DNA of 64,000 nucleotides, taken from NCBI GenBank assembly GCA_017354895.1, contig CP071494.1, positions 3,038,001 to 3,102,000 of the forward strand, read 5' to 3'. Of the stretch, positions 21,687-32,055 are shown piece after piece (position 1 is the stretch's first letter; the number at the start of each line of letters is the position of its first letter). This stretch comes from Podospora comata (Eukaryota; Ascomycota; Sordariomycetes; Sordariales; Podosporaceae). The notes under the pieces are model-generated. The model saw only the letters and a program-made list of their open reading frames with translations, was not told where the DNA came from and searched no databases. Both the position numbers and the translations under genes were made by a program.

Positions 21687-22099
21687 TGTGACGAACCCCT
21701 ATCCAGAACCTCTGAAAGGGATACTGGTCGAAGGCACTTCTGAACAATCCTGGTTCGGTACAGCTAAACAGTGTACAACAAATGACTTGTCTCAATCACA
21801 ACAGTCTAGATACCAACGATTGTGACTTGTAACTATATTGCATACTGCGGAGCTGTCTATCTACATCAGACAGTTCCTCCGTATATATAGACCTTGGGAC
21901 CGTGGACCGTTGGCTTACAGACGGTCCTCGGTCCTCCTCTGATTGGCCGATACTGGACCGTGGACCGTGAGCCCCGCCGCGGTCACCGGTCCTCATCTTA
22001 TTGGTCCGTTCCGTCCACCTGGACCGTGAGCCCCGCTCGATCGTTCGGTCCAGCCCTGATTGGTTCCTCGTGGCCCCACTGTCTTCCAAGACCGTGACA
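21687..22099 (-). mobile_element. Solo LTR of an LTR retrotransposon
   Basis: A 413-bp block begins TGTGACG and ends CGTGACA (TG...CA ends, imperfect 7-bp inverted termini) and is flanked on both sides by the 5-bp direct repeat CTCTC (21682-21686 and 22100-22104), as expected of a target-site duplication. Read on the minus strand it has the U3-R-U5 order: GC-rich GGACCG-containing repeats, then a TATATATA box near 21891-21899, then the remainder. No coding sequence for gag or pol adjoins it, so it is a solo LTR. Fungal Gypsy LTRs often start TGTCACGG, as this does in minus orientation; the superfamily is inferred. Confidence 0.72.
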
Positions 22100-22104
22100 C
22101 TCTC

Positions 22105-22725
22105 CCTTTCCCGAGGGTACGCGGGTTCTTAGCTCTACGTTAATTTATAGTTCTAAAATAAATAGGTCCCTTTACCCATTTACGCAGGCTATCAGCGGCC
22201 ATCAATCTGCCTTCTATACCGTTAGCCTGGGGTTTCCGTCGGCATCTCGCCATAGGCATGGTACTTTGACAAACCCTCTAGGACGCCCCGCTGACTCCCC
22301 TCGGCAAATGTGGCATCCCTCCACTCACGAATCCCCCGTGAAGCTTGCAGGCCTCGTGTTGTGGGTTGGTTCATCTGTCCACCATCTCTGTGGAGGTGTG
22401 CCTCCTCTGTCTGGCTGTCATGCGGGTGCTTGGCCCATCCAAGTTTGCCGTTGGCGTCTTCATGCTCCGCTGCCCTCCCTCCTGACTGCCTCCACCACTC
22501 AGAGCTGCCGACCTCGTACGACGGCCATTCAGCTCCTGCTGGTCCGCGTCCTGCAGATGAAGATGGCGAGCCTACGAGTCTGCCTGATGCCCTTCTGTCA
22601 CAGAGGCACCTTGAAACTACACATGAGCCGGTTTGCGTTTGCGTTTTCATTGAACGGCCAGCATTCTAGGGGACAGGGTGGGGCGTGAAGTTGCCGTGAA
22701 GCTTCGAGGCTTTCATTCTTTTTGG
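22105..22725. other. Unassigned sequence between LTR and insulinase fragment
   Basis: No gene recognised. Some open frames are Pro/Ser-rich without family resemblance; it could be the remainder of an older repeat. Confidence 0.35.
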
Positions 22726-23426
22726 TGGATGCCTATAAATGAGGTTCCTTTCACCAAGGATCACTTGGGTGTCCAAATCTTTGCCAGGCCTGCCATGGGT
22801 ACAAGAGAACTTACCCTCAGCCTCCCATTTATGGAGCAAGAGAATTTTTTACGAGACGCAGCCGGGTGGTTATATTAGCCACCTCTTTGGCCACGAGGGA
22901 CCAGGCAGCATCATGTCCTATGTCAAGTCTAAGGGGTGGGCGAATGCTTTGAGCGCTAGGTCAAGTAACATTTGCCCTGGGTCGCCGGATCAGTTCGACA
23001 TCGGAATCACGTTGACGGAAGAGGGTCTTGAAAATTACAAGGGGATTGTCAAGGTTGTCTTTGAGTACATCGCCCTTCTGCGAGAAACGGAGCCACAACA
23101 GTGTATCTTTGATGAGCAAAAAGGCATGGTGGATGTTAACGTCAGGTTTATGGAAAAGTCGCGAGCTTACCGGTTTGCGAGCTCGGCCAGCCAAAGAATG
23201 CAAAGACCTATTCCGCGCGAGCACCTGGTGTCGGGCTATTCCAAACTCCGCAGCTTTGACCCCGAACTCATCAGGGAGGCGCTGGGCTGGTTACGGCCCG
23301 ACAACTTCTTCCTTGTCGTCATCTCGCAGAATCCTCCAGCCGCGTTGGACAAGAAGGAAATATGGTACGGGACGGAGTACACTATTAAGCCCATTTCGGA
23401 TAAGTTGATGAACGAAGTTTCCAATC
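22726..23426 (+). pseudogene. Insulinase-type (M16) metalloprotease fragment
   Basis: Translated in two frames, this is the middle-to-late part of an insulin-degrading-enzyme-like protein. The first frame reads PFTKDHLGVQIFARP; the second reads GGYISHLFGHEGPGS, LTEEGLENY, PQQCIFDEQKGM, PREHLVSGYSKLRSFDPELI and WYGTEYTIKPI, all hallmarks of IDE domains 2-3. The frames switch near 22845-22852 in a run of six T, consistent with a single inserted base. The zinc-binding HxxEH of domain 1 lies outside the fragment, and the C-terminal domain is missing: homology ends where the convergent CorA-like gene terminates. It is a displaced dead gene piece. Confidence 0.8.
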
Positions 23427-24680
23427 TCAAGAACGCTTTTTCCCAAAAGCTGAAAATCCTGCTGCTCTTCGTCTCGGAGAGACGTTTCCTCCCAGACCTT
23501 TCTCAATGTCTCGTCCCGGCTTCCATTTTGTAAAGCGGTTGAACCTCCGCTCTAAGTTGTCCTCGAGCTGTGCCTTGTGTTAATTAATAAACAGGTAGGA
23601 AAAGAACTAGTGGAACTTACACCACGGTTACACTTGAATATCAACCATACAACCAATGTCAATATGATAGTGGCCGCAGCGATGGGAAGGTAAAGCCACC
23701 AAGGCGGGTTAGATGCTAGTACATCTATGTTCATGCCAAAAAGACTCTGCAACTGGAGTTAGTCACCAGTCCATGCATCGGGAATACCAGGTACCGTACC
23801 GCGATAAACATAAGCGGGAGGAAAACAAACTGTCAGAGACATCCGGGTTAGCAAGTGGCGGGCGAACGGACACACGTTCATAACGTACCGTGATCCAGCT
23901 GAGACGTTTCATGCTCTTACCCATTGTTGTCGACCTCTGGGATTCTGCAATGGAAGTAAGATTAAATTCCTGCCGACAGTCAGTTCGCATTTCCCCGCTG
24001 CGAGATAACAGCCACAACGTACCAGCTGGATAAGATCCTGAGAATATTCCTTCAAGGCCTTCAGATCTTCATCGTACAGCTTCTTTAGGTGGGTTAGTTT
24101 ACTAGAGAATTCCTCTAAACTCTCGACTACGGCCCCGCTTGCCGAACGGTCCTTCTTATCTTTCTTGTCCTTCTCATTCTTCTCGTCCTCCTCATTCTTC
24201 TTGTCCTTCTCGTTCTTCTCGTCATTCTTGTTCTTCTCGTCCGTCTCGTGAAGTATAGTTAATCGTTTGTAGCTCTCCTGGAATTCTGTCAACTCGGATA
24301 TTTGTTTGCGGCACGTCTTCTCCAGCAGGTCCCAGAGTTGAGCATCTCCCAGTAAATCCCGTATTAGGTGCCTGTTTCTTCCCTGAGACCTCAATAAATC
24401 CGTGCGCTGCATATCGTTAACCTAGAAACCTCTTCTGGATTGGTTCCTCCTACCTTGCTTGCCAAACGGCTTTCCGCTGCTTGGAAGGTTTGCTTCCACT
24501 CGTCGACGAGCTGTTGGACGAGCGGCGCTAGAAGTGAAGTGGCATTAGGCGGTACTTGTGCGTACTCGGATGTGCTGAAAAATAGTCTGGACTTTAGGAT
24601 ATTCTTGGAGTTGTTCCCCTCATCGCACTTAGTCATAATCCATAGAATACCGTGGGTCTTTTGGAGCTGCTGTATATCAA
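23427..24680 (-). CDS. CorA-like transmembrane module, C-terminal part
   Basis: Exons about 24673-24454, 24406-24023, 23969-23889, 23829-23800, 23746-23621 and 23573-23427; the last five introns are all phase 0. Order: helical region (PPNATSLLAPLVQQLVDEW), a long charged coiled coil with Lys/Glu/Asp repeats, the conserved SIAESQRST and GKSMKRLSWIT segments, a membrane helix start (FVFLPLMFIA, in a 30-nt micro-exon), the SLFGMNID signature with the GMN tripeptide, a second membrane helix (LYLPIAAATIILTLVVWLIF), and a basic tail. Fungal CorA-like proteins of this type usually carry ankyrin or other N-terminal domains. It runs on from the ankyrin reading frame upstream in the same frame, but two stops (TAA TGA near 24778) lie between. 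The 5' end is uncertain. Confidence 0.65.
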
Positions 24681-24780
24681 GCCGGGAATCATCAGCCAAT
24701 ACAGGCCAGGTGGAGCTAGAGGTATGTAAGGCGATAGAGCAAGTGGTGAAGCAGCATTCGACGAAACCTAGACATACTCA

Positions 24781-26497
24781 TTAGGACTCTAGCTCGTGTG
24801 TCATTCGGTGGACTGTGAACCTACACTCTTCCTGTGGAACTTGGGATAAGAACGTTTTGTTGGGCACTGTGCTGGACTGGGCTCTCCATACCCATGTCAG
24901 GGCTTGTTCCCGCTCGCGCTCTGTCAAATGATCATTCAGGGCTTGTCGTTTAACTCTACGCCACCACCGATAACGGACACCGGTTGTCGGAGATGATAGG
25001 AAAGTCCCATCCTCAAGAATACTAGTCCAGCAAATATTAGTGATGATTAATAAATGGTAGGTCAAGGGCACGTACAAAATACGTTTAGAACGAATATCGG
25101 TGCGTATGAAATCATCGACCATTGCGGCTATCTCCTTCGTTTCGGGGGTAAGGGGATAACGCTTATTCTGTATATTCTTTCCCAATACCTTTTTAATTGT
25201 TGGAGGATGGGAAATGGATATTTCGAGGTGCCTCCCAGGGCCCGGCAAGATAGATCTCCATTCAGATGCCTTTATATCGCCAAGGCAGTCTACACTTTTG
25301 GGAAAAAGTTGCAATGCAGTTCGATAGTCCCCTCTGTGAACTGCATATTGAAGGGGCGGGACGCCGTCGAAATCTGGTACGTTGGCTTGAGCACCTTTTT
25401 CAAGTAGTTCTGCAACAGCAGAGAAACATCTTGACTTGACAGCGCCATAGAGCGGTGTACAACCAGAGTCGTCTTTTACCTCAATATCCGCGCTATTATC
25501 GAGGAGTTGCTTCACGATCTCCGTTTTCCCCCCGTATGCGGCGGCCTGAAGAGCACTCCCATATTCGCCTCCTTGAGCGTTAACACCCGCCCCATTGTCG
25601 AGGAGTTGCTTTACGATCTCCGTTCTCCCCCCGTATGCGGCGGCCTGGAGAGCAGTCCCATATCGGCCTCCTTGAGCGTTAACATCCGCCCCATTGTCGA
25701 GGAGTTGCTTCACGATCTCCGTTTTCCCCCCGTATGCGGCGGCCTGAAGAGCACTCCCATATTCGCCTCCTTGAGCGTTAACATCCGCCCCATTGTCGAG
25801 GAGTTGCTTCACGATCTCCGTTCTCCCCCCGTATGCGGCGGCCTGGAGAGCAGTCCCATATCGGCCTCCTTGAGCGTTAACATCCGCCCCATTGTCGAGG
25901 AGTTGCTTTACGATCTCCGTTTCCCCCGTATGCGGCGGCCTGGAGAGCAGTCCCATATCGGCCTCCTTGAGCGTTAACATCCGCCCCATTGTCGAGGAGT
26001 TGCTTTACGATCTCCGTTCTCCCCCCGTATGCGGCGGCCTGGAGAGCAGTCCCATATCGGCCTCCTTGAGCGTTAACATCCGCCCCATTGTCGAGGAGTT
26101 GCTTCACGATCTCCGTTTCTCCCAACCATGCGGCGGCCTGGAGAACACTCCCATATCGGCCTCCTTGGGCGTTAACATCCGCCCCATTGTCGAGGAGTTG
26201 CTTCACGATCTCCGTTTCCCTCCTGTATGCGGCGGCCTGGAGAGCAGTCCCATATTCGCCTCCTTGAGCGTTAACATCCGCCCCATTGTCGAGGAGTTGC
26301 TTTATAATCTCCGTTCTCCCCATGTATGCGGCGGCCTGGAGAGCAGTCCCATAAAAGCCTCCTTGAGCATTAACATCCGCCCCATTGTCGAGGAGTTGCT
26401 TCACGATCTCCGTTGCCCCCGTGCATGCGGCGTCCTGGAGAAGAGCCCCATATTCGCCTCCTTGAGCGTTGACATTTATTTCTGGAATGGAACTCAT
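24781..26497 (-). pseudogene. Ankyrin-repeat gene, frameshifted, upstream of CorA-like module
   Basis: From the ATG at 26497 the minus strand encodes about ten 33-residue ankyrin units of consensus TEIVKQLLDNGADVNAQGG-YGTALQAAAYGG, then three divergent ankyrin units (LYGAVKSRCF, AVAELLEKGAQANVP, LQYAVHRGDY) and a region without known motif that ends in a TAA at 24781. Near 25921 one unit is 97 rather than 99 bp: the G-run before AACGGAG is two bases short, which breaks the frame in mid-array. A possible in-phase intron lies at 25022-25075 (GTACGT to CTAG). The N-terminus has no NACHT or other domain. With the frameshift and the two stops it is probably no longer a full ankyrin-CorA gene, though an assembly error in the repeats could mimic this. 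Confidence 0.65.
25490..26475 (-). repeat. Ankyrin-encoding tandem repeat, about 10 x 99 bp
   Basis: About ten tandem units of 97-99 bp, nearly identical in DNA. The phrase CGCCCCATTGTCGAGGAG recurs every 98-99 bp on the plus strand. Variation is concentrated in the AAYGGRTE / EYGSALQ positions. The identity is far above that of the three old ankyrin units next to it, so the array was homogenised or expanded recently. Confidence 0.85.
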
Positions 26498-28115
26498 CTG
26501 CTATTGATAGAAGGAAAGCTCTGGTGGTATGTGAGTTAACATCCCCCTCTCCATATAACAAGATAAGGGCGTTAGAAATGTTTGCCTACATGTTCTTAAA
26601 CTTGTAGTAGTACTTAGCAGCGTTTTTTTTGTGTTCGGTAGGTACGGAGAGAGGCTTGAACTACGTAAAAGAGTCGGTAGATGTGCAGTTGAGAGCGATG
26701 TAGCTAGACTTGACGACAGTTAAATTTTGGGCGGTGTTCAGCTCAGAATGTGGAAATTGCTGCTGCAGGACAGAAATCAGCCTCGTCGAAAAAGTGGGAC
26801 GGGTTACGGTCTGCTTTCCGCGATATGGGGCGTCCGGAATCAGCAGTGGGCGTCACACTTCCCCAAATTCAAAGCCAGTGCAGGAGCCAAGGGCGGGGCC
26901 TCGACAGAACTATAGACCATCCATTGGATGAGAATTGTGAGGCTCGCTGAACGATTCCCATTCCTGCGCGCTCACAGCCATCCATTCCTCACACATCACT
27001 CCATCTCTAGACCTTCTTCCCCAGACACATAACCAGGACCTCGCCCCCTCCGTTCTCATCGCCATGGCCCACACTCGAGCCCAAACAGCGGTCCAGAGGG
27101 CGCTCCCATCGCCGGCGTCAAATAATCAAGGTACTTATTCTGTTGGTTCGTGTTGCTGGAAAAGGCCTACTTTTCGCCGCGTCGCAGCAGCCCTTGTACT
27201 GCATAAAATTATGAACGGAGACACGTTGCATTATCCAAATTTCCATCTCTTCAGAATCAGCAAACTTACCGGAGTGACTGCGCCGGAGGTGTAACTGACG
27301 CCAGAGTGTGTGGCTGATGTCAGAGGTGTGACTGATGCAGGCTGGCAAGTCGCGGCGAAGCTGAGTGAGGGATTTTGCGGGATTGCGTCGGACCGCATCC
27401 AATCATAAACCGGGCGAGGGCTGTGGGCGCGATCTGCACATCTGGAACACATTCCACCCGCTTTAACACCGCGGTGGGGGTGTGTCTGTATTCTCTAATC
27501 TGTAACGATTGAGACGGGCCCAGCCTGTCCGTTAAAAAACCGTTTAGCGGCACGCTTTCTTCCACATTCTGAAGTAAACAATATACCCTTTTTGGAGTCG
27601 CCCATCCTCGCAGTCATGCTACATGACCGCCAGAGCAGTACTGAGGTGGGTGACCACTGGGGAATCCCTGGTGTTGTATGTTTTTAACTCCTGCTCTGCT
27701 GGAGATCCACATGCTGAATTGCCCATGGCAACTGTTTACTTTGCCCCTGAATCATCTTGGTGTGGACTGTGCGGCTAAGTCCTTCGCCCCATATCCTAAG
27801 TAGCTGGTGGCAGCAGTTGTCAATCCTTCCATACCTAGCCAAGAAGATACGCTGAACATGTCCTGTTTCGCGGACTAACAGAGCATCCCACACCACCAAC
27901 AGGCCTTAGGTCAGGAACCAAAGGCGCTCTTTCTCTTTTGGCTCAATCTGGGCCAACAAACTGGCATAGTTCAGGTTCAGTGAAAGCTTACCCCGCCAAC
28001 AACATTCCAAGCAATTCAGGTTCGCAGGGCGGAAAGATATCAGCGCTTACTCGATATATCGACGGAGATGCTGGTATATTGCACTCCCAGCATCAAGATT
28101 GAAGTTACTCGATCC
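26498..28115. other. Gene-poor accessory sequence
   Basis: No gene that can be supported. A short frame from the ATG at 27064 (MAHTRAQTAVQRALPSPAS) ends soon with or without a plausible intron. The only recognisable element is the 5S fragment at 27625. Confidence 0.4.
27625..27686 (+). pseudogene. Truncated 5S rRNA copy (3' half)
   Basis: The plus strand carries GGTGGGTGACCACTGGGGAA and GGTGTTGTATGT followed by TTTTT, matching the 3' half and terminator of the 5S gene at 13.6 kb over about 60 nt. The 5' half, including helix I partner and box C, is missing, so it cannot be functional. Confidence 0.8.
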
Positions 28116-29549
28116 ATGATGGGGCAGACTCCCCCTGACCCTATTCCTCTCCCGATGGCTCAGGGTAACTCTGAAGTCGACGAAAAAGCCCTCAGAGGTT
28201 TGTTCGCAACGACAACATACTCGCAGCATTTGTTAATACTGATCTCAATACAGCACACCCAATTCCCGGATCGGCCCTTGTGGAATCTCAGCAGTTCGGC
28301 AAGTCTCTTTGGGGGAAAACAGGCAAACTGACTGTGAAGCTCCCTGATGCGACATTGGAGGACTACTTTCTCAAGGTAATTCTCTGTCCTGCCCGTGGAC
28401 CTTTCTTCTGATAATTGAACTAATTGCCGTGAAATCTACGTTTAGGTGGTACCAAACCTTGACTCTATCGGAAAGCAGATGTGTCACGGGGAGTTTGAAT
28501 CCCTGAAGGCGATCCATAGTGCGTCACCTGGGTTTGTCCCAAAACCATATGCCTGGGGAAGATTGCGAATGAAGAAGGGAGTTACTTTCTTCTTGTGGAA
28601 TTCCTCCACATAGCGTGGCAGGTAAGTAATATTGCTGTATTACTTGCAACTAGATCGTGGAGTTGATGATTTCAAGTTTTGTGCTAACAAGCGATCCTGT
28701 TCAAGCTCGCTGAACCGACAAAGTTGGCCAGTCACCTGGCTGACATGCACCTGCGTTGTGTCTCACCCACTGGAAAATTCGGCTTTAATATTGCCACCTG
28801 CCACGCCAAAACCATTCAAGTCATCGACGTGGAGGATGATTCATGGTGTGTCGTTTTCCGCCGTCACCTAGGACACATCACCAGCTTGGCATCGCCCGTC
28901 TTTCAATGGCCCGAGTTCGACATTGTTTCCCGTCTGGTTCTCGACAAAGTCGTTCCTCGTCTTCTACTGTCACTTCAGTCAGACGGTAGAGTGCTGAAAC
29001 CCAGCCTGATTCATGGGGACTGCTGGGATGGTAATACCGCGGTGGGCAGAAAGTCGGGAGAGGCTTTTATTTTTGATGCATGCTCATTTCACCGACACAA
29101 TGAGCACGATACGGGCAACTGGCGAGCCCCTCGGCATAATCTGAGTGGTAAAGCGCACATTGAGAATTACGAGCTCCATTTTCCAGTTTCGGAGCCAGGT
29201 AGGTGCCATCTAACATGGTGATCATCCTGTGCTAACTTCTATTGTTTAGTCGAGGATTGGGATGCTCGAAACCAACTGTATTCACTGCCGTACAACCTAG
29301 GCAATGCCATCTATGTTCCTGGATCAAGTCAGAGACAAGTGTGAGTGTCTGGAACTTTCCCGTCGTTTTTATGATTATGTTGCCTTGCTAATAATTTGCC
29401 GCGTCTATGAGGATATGAGAACTCACTGTACTCTAATTTGTCCTGACGTTTTGCGTGAAGAGATGCAACTTGGGCGGGATCCCGGGGATACTGGGGGTGG
29501 CTTGGTTTCATCTGAGACTAGGTTGGCCTGTAGCAATATTAGCTCCTAA
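28116..29549 (+). pseudogene. Fructosamine/ketosamine-3-kinase-like pseudogene
   Basis: Reconstructable exons: 28116-28197, 28254-28375, 28446-28621, 28706-29198, 29250-29340 and about 29402-29549. The family (PF03881) is recognised from SPTGKFGFN, the catalytic-loop-like SLIHGDCWDGNT, FIFDACSF, HNEHDTGNWRAPRH and the C-terminal SLPYNLGNAIYVPGSSQRQ. Two lesions are visible. In exon 3 the frame of the first part fails after PYAWG and continues one base out (NEEGSYFLLVEFLHIAWQ), consistent with a lost base in the GGGG at 28555-28558. The last intron should end just before 29402, but the acceptor reads CG instead of AG. The intact enzyme would deglycate fructosamines or, as fungal paralogues, have unknown substrates. 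Confidence 0.75.
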
Positions 29550-29794
29550 GAGATGGAGATAGAAGAGAAGGACCGTTTAGAGGCGGCAGAAAATTAGCAG
29601 GACAAATAAGCACGGAAACGCACGACAAAGTCTTTGATCGTCAATAGTAGATAAATAGTTACGCTCGATTGGAAGGCCGTACAGAGAGCTGTGCATTATG
29701 CTTTCTGCAAGGCAGGTGCATGGTGCTGCTGTTGGGCCCGTCCTGCGGGGCAACACCTGCTAGCTGGGTCGCTTCTGCTGTTTTAAAGCAATCA

Positions 29795-32055
29795 TCAAGT
29801 CCCTGATTCCAAACGCTCTTGCTTTGGTGTCCCCAGCCAAAGAGCAGGTCTACCTACTGAATCCTCGATGTCACCATGTCTGCTCCTTTCGAGTCGCACT
29901 GACACTTTCTTCGCCTTTTGCTCCAACTTGTCCACGCCATCCCCGATACCTCCGATATCCTGTCGCGTCTCGTCATCCAGTGCGCAAAGCGTCGCCAGAC
30001 TTGAGCTCTTGATCACCTGCACACGCGACATGTACGTCGCTGCGACAGTCAGAACGAGAAACAGGGTTGTCAACACCAGTTGCGTAGTAAGCATGCCCAT
30101 CCACTCCCATCGAATCCTGACAAATGCCTGAGGGGCGTATACACTGCCCTGGACAACGCTTTCAGGCCTGGATAGCCGAGTCGTACCCGCTCTCACACTG
30201 CGTATTTTGTTAGCGAATATCGAACATAGTTATGGGCAGATAATGTTACTCACAGGTTTGTCATCGAGCGCGCCGCATTGGTCATCACAGTCTGGATATC
30301 GGCGAGTCGCTTTTCGGGAGGAGGTAACTCGGTCGTCAAGAAGTCTCCCAGCAGAGAAAAGGCAAATGCCTTAGCTGACCCTCCACCGTTCGAAGCAACC
30401 ACCCCTCGAGTTCTATCCATCAGCAACGAGTCCAGCATTGTCGACGCTAGTAACATGGACGCCGTTAATGAAGTCCAAACGTTTATCGTAAAGTCGACAG
30501 AATCCTCCGCATTCGGTGGCCTTTCCAAGGTGAATTCGGCCCCCCCATAAGTATCGTTACACTGCCCCGTGGAATAGCAAGGATAGAACTTGGGGTCCCA
30601 TGCCACATTCAGTGTGTTGTTTAGTTCACTGGTGACCTGCGATAAGGTCGAGACTTCTCTTGTCACAGACTGACCCTGGGTGGCTTCTGTCTTATATGTT
30701 TTGGTACACCACCAGAACGCCAATTCCAAGTATTTGACCTTTGACATCATCTCAGTCAATGCGTAAGCGTCAGAGGAAGTGCTAACCATCTCTTCTGTAT
30801 AAGCAATGAAACTGTCGCTGACGATCAAATCAGTTACCGATTGGTTGAATGCCCCGGTGGGCTCGTCCAACAATCCAATAATGACGGGAAACACCTTATC
30901 GATGGCGGTATAAAAGTTCCCGTAACCGGCTGAGCCCGCTGTGATGTTGCTGGTCTGAAGAAGGAGTTGAAGACGCTTTTCAGTTGTCTTTCTGAGACGG
31001 TCGTGGAGCGCAGGGTTGTTGACTGTTGACAGGTTTGCCACACCACCACAAACGGCAAGACTTCCGTAGACTGGCCAGATGCAGTCACCGGATGAGCAAT
31101 TAGCTCTCAGTTCCGTCACTCTCTCGGTGGAAGGGGTAAAGAACCCCTCGAAGATGGCTCGCTGCTCTCGCAGAGTGTCGTACGGTGCTACAAGGTTCAC
31201 CTTAGTTAGCCCATGTTCACTTTTAGTTGCTACGGCTTACTCTGAACTTACTAAGAGCCAACATGTTTCCATCATAGGTTGAAAACGTGGTCGCTCTGTC
31301 CACGGCGGCGGTATCGTTGGCCTGAAGTGACAGGGCTTTCCGTACATCATACGTTATGGCTTGCTGGGTAAGTGTCGATGTGAAGAGACCGCTAAGCATA
31401 ATCAAGGCACCAAATGAAGCAAGTATCCTGCATGTTCTCTGACATCAGCATGCAGTCTGAACGATTTTTATCACGGGGATGACTCACCCCTTGAATCCGA
31501 CTAGCAGCCGCACGCCGCCGATTCCACCCCTCATCGCATCATCGAACACTTGGAAATCAAGTAGCGGTCGGTGTTTAGCTGGCCGAACGACAGGAGACAG
31601 AAACCAAATCCATTTCAGCTGTGCCAAACCCTCCGCGATGGGCACCAAGAAAGCCACTTTGGCTAGGGAAGTCAAGAAGGCTAGGATGGTGTTTAGAGTG
31701 ACGCCCAGATACATCTCCTCGGAGGGTCGGTTGTCAGCACGCCACAAAAGAACGAATATAGCTGCTCGAGCGTTAGCTGATATGGAAGTCTTGACACAGA
31801 TTCTGAGTCTCTCTACCTACCGATAAGACACAGCATTCCGCCCAGCTGGGCCAGTATTTCCGGTAACCATCTTCTCAACTGAATCGAAGAGATTACCTTC
31901 GTCCCTGGCTCCTCCCCATCACTGGTTCTCGTATAGCACTCTAACCTCACTCTGGTGCTGGTCTCCTGCTTCGAGAATTGGTGTTCCTGAGAAGGTTCTG
32001 CCGGAAATTCTAGCCAAGATGTTTGTCCACCTGAGAAGACGCTTGCGCTCGCCAT
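29795..32055 (-). CDS. DUF3176 integral membrane protein
   Basis: Five exons, 32055-31821, 31761-31488, 31427-31252, 31187-30254 and 30197-29795, giving 673 residues. The DUF3176 pattern (PF11374) is plain: a membrane segment around LPEILAQLGGMLCLIG, the second helix with LNTILAFLTSLAKVAFLVPIAE, the QLKWIWF motif, FDDAMRGG, a third helix ending in TLTQQAITYD, a cysteine-containing ectodomain (CSSGDCIWP), and a last helix LTTLFLVLTVAATYM before a cytoplasmic tail. The function of the family is unknown; it is common in Pezizomycotina. Introns of 56-64 bp are all in phase. The start is the ATG at 32055; the frame before it begins only with GTG. Confidence 0.87.

Noticed and set aside
24407-24453. 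A shorter 32-nt intron ending at TTTCTAG
   Set aside because: Too short for a fungal intron; the 47-nt version with branch-like TTAAC and CAG acceptor keeps phase and gives the family sequence.
25490-26475. Regular 99-bp spacing that could suggest a CRISPR-like array
   Set aside because: The whole unit is coding and conserved, there are no unique spacers, and the organism is a eukaryote; the units are ankyrin repeats.
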